7,483 bases of DNA from Candidatus Magasanikiibacteriota bacterium (GTDB taxonomy: Bacteria > Patescibacteriota > Patescibacteriia > Magasanikbacterales > 2-02-FULL-50-9b): contig JAPLWO010000024.1 of NCBI GenBank assembly GCA_026396555.1, positions 1 to 7,483 of the forward strand. Reading direction: 5' to 3'. Below the pieces are notes generated by a model. That model worked only from the letters and a program-made list of their open reading frames with translations, was not told the DNA's origin and did not search any database. The position numbers and the translations under genes were made by a program. Shown here piece by piece: positions 5,326 to 7,483 of this stretch. Numbering within the stretch: the first letter of the stretch is position 1; each line of letters begins with the position of its first letter.

Positions 5326-5455
5326 TTATTTTATTTCTTGTTCGCGAGCACACCACGCGCGCCATCTGCGCGCTCGTTCGTCCTCGCCTGCACTCATATC
5401 GTCAGCTCTGCTGACGCTCGCTTGGCTGCGGGTCTCGCTCAAAAAAATAAAACAA
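5326..5455 (-). repeat. Long fold-back element between tRNA-Val and qng1, possibly a diverged relative of the three-copy repeat
   Basis: The outer stem pairs TTATTTTATTT (5326-5336) and GCGAG (5344-5348) with CTCGC (5434-5438) and the A-rich run 5441-5455. Inside are GCGCGC/GCGCGC over CATCT and GTCAGC/GCTGAC over TCT. Read on the minus strand, it goes GAGAC, CCGCAGCCAA, a hairpin, GGCGAGGACGAACGAG, then a hairpin with a 5-nt loop. This loosely parallels GAGAC, box A, arm 1, box B and arm 2 of the three-copy repeat. It begins three bases after the tRNA CCA and ends two bases before the qng1 ATG. Confidence 0.5.
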
Positions 5456-5457
5456 GT

Positions 5458-6414
5458 ATGAATACGATATTACAAAGCACAAAATTCGTCGTTGATCATT
5501 CTGAATTCGTAAAAATAAATCACGATAAAGTTTTTGAATTCGCAAAAGATTTTAAACATGAAAACGTTTGTCACTGGTTAAGCGCTGCACCATTTGAATT
5601 CAGCAAACTTTCAGACGAACAAAAATTACATTTTTTATTTCTATTTAATGCACTCAGTTTTTCTTATTGGGGCGAACCAAAGTGGACTATCGAATATCAC
5701 GGAAATCAAATTGATGGATCATGGGGATTAATCTCCGCAATTGATCGTGGACTCAGCGAAAATATGCCGTTGCTTGATTTTAAATATTGCACAACCATTT
5801 CTCGCGAAGATTTTATTAAACTACTTCATGGCAGTGTAGAAATTCCACTCTTTGAAGAACGCCTCAACTTTATTCGGCAACTCGGCACAGTCATGTGTGA
5901 AAAATATAATGGTGATGCACGAGAACTCCTCGCCGAAGCTGGTGGTAACGCTCAAAAATTAGTAGAAATAATTTTAAAAGATTTTCCTCTATTTACAGAC
6001 GAATCAGAATATAAGGGAGAGAAAATAATTTTTGCAAAACGTGCTCAATTACTCGTTGCAGATATTTATCAAATGTTTGGTGGTAAAAACTTTGGTGCAT
6101 TAAAAAATATAGACCAAATCACCGCATGTGCCGACTACAAACTGCCACAGATTTTACGACGAGTTGGAATTTTTGAATATACACCTCAGCTTGCAGAAAA
6201 AATCGATAATAAAATCGAACTTGCCCACGATTCGCCAGAAGAAGTTGAGATTCGCGCCAATACTATCTGGGCTGTCGTATACATAAAGGAGCGGGTAGAA
6301 AAAATGTCGCCGGGAATTTTTTCATTTGAAGTTAACGATCATCTCTGGCTCGCAACACAAGAAAAGATTGCAGGAGAAAAACCGTACCATCGAACACGAA
6401 CCACAGCGTATTAA
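5458..6414 (+). CDS. qng1: Queuosine-salvage protein, Qng1/DUF2419 family
   Basis: This family hydrolyses queuosine 5'-monophosphate and releases the base queuine, which tRNA-guanine transglycosylase can then insert at position 34 of tRNAs with GUN anticodons. The 318-aa protein is about the usual length. Family hallmarks visible in order are LFNALSFSYWGEPKW (about 62-76), DGSWGLISAIDRGL (86-99), an FPLFTDES segment (176-183), FAKRAQLLVADIY (192-204), the very conserved ADYKLPQILRRVG (225-237), EEVEIRANTIWAV (261-273) and DHLW (294-297). The ATG at 5458 is chosen because upstream in-frame codons lie inside a fold-back element and read as low-complexity sequence. There is no SD, and the ATG is only two bases from that element. 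No separate promoter is evident, so it may be read through from tRNA-Val. The tRNA next to it is not a queuosine substrate. Confident on family; substrate specificity is by homology. Confidence 0.92.
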   Translation: MNTILQSTKFVVDHSEFVKINHDKVFEFAKDFKHENVCHWLSAAPFEFSKLSDEQKLHFLFLFNALSFSYWGEPKWTIEYHGNQIDGSWGLISAIDRGLSENMPLLDFKYCTTISREDFIKLLHGSVEIPLFEERLNFIRQLGTVMCEKYNGDARELLAEAGGNAQKLVEIILKDFPLFTDESEYKGEKIIFAKRAQLLVADIYQMFGGKNFGALKNIDQITACADYKLPQILRRVGIFEYTPQLAEKIDNKIELAHDSPEEVEIRANTIWAVVYIKERVEKMSPGIFSFEVNDHLWLATQEKIAGEKPYHRTRTTAY

Positions 6415-6447
6415 TACCGATTGAAAAACCAGTCCGCAAACGCGCGA

Positions 6448-6584
6448 TTATTTTGTGTTCTACGAGGGAGACTGCGCACAAGCATGCACGTGCAACTTTA
6501 CGTTGCACATAGCAAATGCGCGGAGGAACAAGTGAGTTGCGCGTGTGGCGCAACGAACGGTCTCCCGAATAGAGCACAAAATAA
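6448..6584 (+). repeat. Structured repeat, copy 3
   Basis: Outer arms of 25 nt (6448-6472 and 6560-6584) pair except for a 3-nt internal mismatch and one G-T pair. They start TTATTTTGTG and end CACAAAATAA. The core has GAGAC, box A TGCGCACAA (6473-6481), a 38-nt arm (6482-6519: GCAT/ATGC base, inner stem GTGCAAC/GTTGCAC, loop TTTAC), box B GCGGAGGAACAAG (6520-6532), hairpin GTTGCGC/GCGCAAC with loop GTGTG, GAACG and GTCTC. Linkers and arm lengths match the copies at 146-279 and 1617-1760. It lies between qng1 and the LCP gene and has no T tract after it, so it is not an ordinary terminator. Confidence 0.88.
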
Positions 6585-6601
6585 CCGTTCATTTACGACA
6601 C

Positions 6602-6630
6602 TGGATTTCTCCTCGATTTTGATATATACT
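6602..6630 (+). promoter_or_regulatory. Probable promoter of the LCP gene
   Basis: TATACT (6625-6630) matches the -10 at five of six positions. At 17-bp spacing the -35 is TGGATT (6602-6607), a weak match. Transcription from about 6637 leaves a leader of only about 10 nt before the ATG at 6647, and no SD is seen. Confidence 0.45.
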
Positions 6631-6646
6631 CTCTGTTACCGAACGT

Positions 6647-7483
6647 ATGCACGTAAACTTCCTTGAACCACAATATCCCTACCAAGGTGAAGGCAAAAAA
6701 AAGATGATCGTGGTCATCTTTTTATGTTTTATTGTTGGCGGATTATTTGCAGGTGCTGCGTGGGCTGGTGCAAAAGTTTTCAATGCACATAACGACGCGA
6801 CAATAGCTCAAAAAGTTGCACCCATCGACACATCCTTCGTTGGAAAACTTAAATCACTTTTACTTGCATCCTCGAATCAATCCATGCTCGGCCTCGCAAA
6901 CAATCGCATCAACATCGCACTCCTCGGCATTGGCGGCGAAGGACATGATGGCGCGCAATTAACTGACACCATTTTAATTGCGAACATTCAACCATCAACA
7001 AAAAAAGTTGCACTCCTCTCAATTCCACGCGACACAGTTGTTGAAATTCCGGGATATGGATTTCACAAAATCAACGAAGCAAATTCAGATGGTGAACAAA
7101 TTTCTGAAGGTACCGGCCCTGACCTCGCACTCCAAACATTAGACAATTTTCTCGGCATCGAAATTCCGTATTACGTTCGCGTCGACTTCAGCGGATTCGA
7201 ACAAGTCGTCGACGATATCGGCGGTGTTGATGTGTATGTCGACAAACCATTTACTGACATGGATTTTCCAACGTGGGATTTTAAAACGCGCACGATTTCT
7301 TTCTCGCAAGGCTGGCAACATTTTGACGGCGCGCGCGCGCTCGATTACGCGCGGTCACGTCACGGAAATAATTTCGAAGGTTCTGATTTCGCACGCGCAC
7401 GTCGCCAACAAAAATTGTTAGTTGCAGTTCGCGATAAATTATTATCAACTGAAACTTTTTTACACCCAACACGCATCACTGAT
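6647..7483 (+). CDS. LytR-CpsA-Psr (LCP) family envelope glycopolymer ligase, partial (open at right edge)
   Basis: LCP proteins transfer lipid-linked glycopolymers to the cell wall or to surface proteins, acting on the outer face of the membrane. The 279 visible residues comprise a short cytoplasmic N-terminus, one membrane anchor (about 20-42, MIVVIFLCFIVGGLFAGAAW) and an extracellular LCP domain from about residue 88. Diagnostic stretches are INIALLGIGGEG (89-99), LTDTILIA (105-112) with its conserved Asp107, SIPRD (125-129) with Arg128, HKINEA (140-145), DDIGGVDVYVD (189-199), FDGARALDYARSR (226-238) and the FARARRQQKLL segment (248-258). These arginines and aspartates bind the polyprenyl pyrophosphate and metal in the family. 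The end lies outside the window. The ATG at 6647 is preferred because a -10 box lies just upstream; an internal ATG at 6704 would still keep the anchor. A single LCP gene cannot tell which polymer is attached. Confidence 0.95.
   Translation, partial: MHVNFLEPQYPYQGEGKKKMIVVIFLCFIVGGLFAGAAWAGAKVFNAHNDATIAQKVAPIDTSFVGKLKSLLLASSNQSMLGLANNRINIALLGIGGEGHDGAQLTDTILIANIQPSTKKVALLSIPRDTVVEIPGYGFHKINEANSDGEQISEGTGPDLALQTLDNFLGIEIPYYVRVDFSGFEQVVDDIGGVDVYVDKPFTDMDFPTWDFKTRTISFSQGWQHFDGARALDYARSRHGNNFEGSDFARARRQQKLLVAVRDKLLSTETFLHPTRITD

Noticed and set aside
5326..5455. Terminator for tRNA-Val
   Set aside because: The long stem is followed by A residues, not T, on the plus strand, so it lacks the form of an intrinsic terminator.
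5338..5457. Upstream in-frame extension of qng1 (40 residues)
   Set aside because: It translates the fold-back element, starts at a TTG, and does not resemble the N-terminus of the family. The ATG at 5458 gives a normal-length protein.
146..6584. CRISPR array
   Set aside because: Repeats are single, kilobases apart, in both orientations and about 97 nt long, with no spacers.
146..6584. Insertion sequence or transposase gene
   Set aside because: No transposase, integrase or recombinase open frame is present. The elements are too short to be autonomous, though they could be non-autonomous.
6332..6666. Open frames over the qng1-LCP gap
   Set aside because: These are the same repeat-derived peptide read from copy 3, partly overlapping the end of qng1, with no SD or family signature.

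Overview
The window looks like a chromosomal segment from a small-genome bacterium, most plausibly of the Patescibacteria/CPR type. That assignment is an inference. It rests on short intergenic genes, an encoded CCA on the tRNA, five conserved genes without Shine-Dalgarno (SD) sequences, two of them apparently nearly leaderless, and a mix of conserved housekeeping genes with unrecognised proteins. Recognisable genes are the start of smc (minus strand, cut by the window edge), rny (RNase Y), an HU-family DNA-binding protein, tRNA-Val(CAC), a queuosine-salvage protein of the Qng1/DUF2419 family, and the first 279 codons of a LytR-CpsA-Psr (LCP) cell-envelope ligase. Three minus-strand proteins are not recognised: 342 aa (445-1473), 115 aa with membrane segments (3737-4084) and 103 aa (4240-4551).

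Layout. 1-119: smc start, with a promoter directly upstream. 146-279: structured repeat copy 1. 348-375: terminator of the 342-aa gene. 445-1473: that gene. 1593-1783: divergent promoters around structured repeat copy 2. 1946-3466: rny. 3465-3602: a large branched terminator-like structure. 3737-4551: two GC-rich minus-strand genes, each with its own promoter and SD. 4773-5048: HU with promoter and terminator. 5103-5323: promoter, long structured leader and tRNA-Val. 5326-5455: another long stem element. 5458-6414: qng1. 6448-6584: structured repeat copy 3. 6647-7483: LCP gene, open at the right edge.

The most striking content lies between the genes. Three copies of a roughly 97-nt core (164-260 minus, 1640-1737 plus, 6468-6564 plus) share identical linkers (TGCGCACAA, GCGGAGGAACAAG, GAACG) inside GAGAC/GTCTC. 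The two hairpin arms between the linkers differ in sequence but keep their pairing and almost exactly their lengths. Each core is enclosed in a further long outer stem whose sequence is unique to that copy. This is the signature of a structured RNA or single-stranded-DNA element, not of a protein gene. Three further large fold-back structures (3465-3602, 5164-5259, 5326-5455) sit at other gene boundaries. One of them can pair with the 5' end of the tRNA-Val gene.

The genes do not form one pathway. They are mostly independent units in RNA turnover (RNase Y), chromosome organisation (SMC, HU), translation (tRNA-Val, queuosine salvage) and envelope assembly (LCP).
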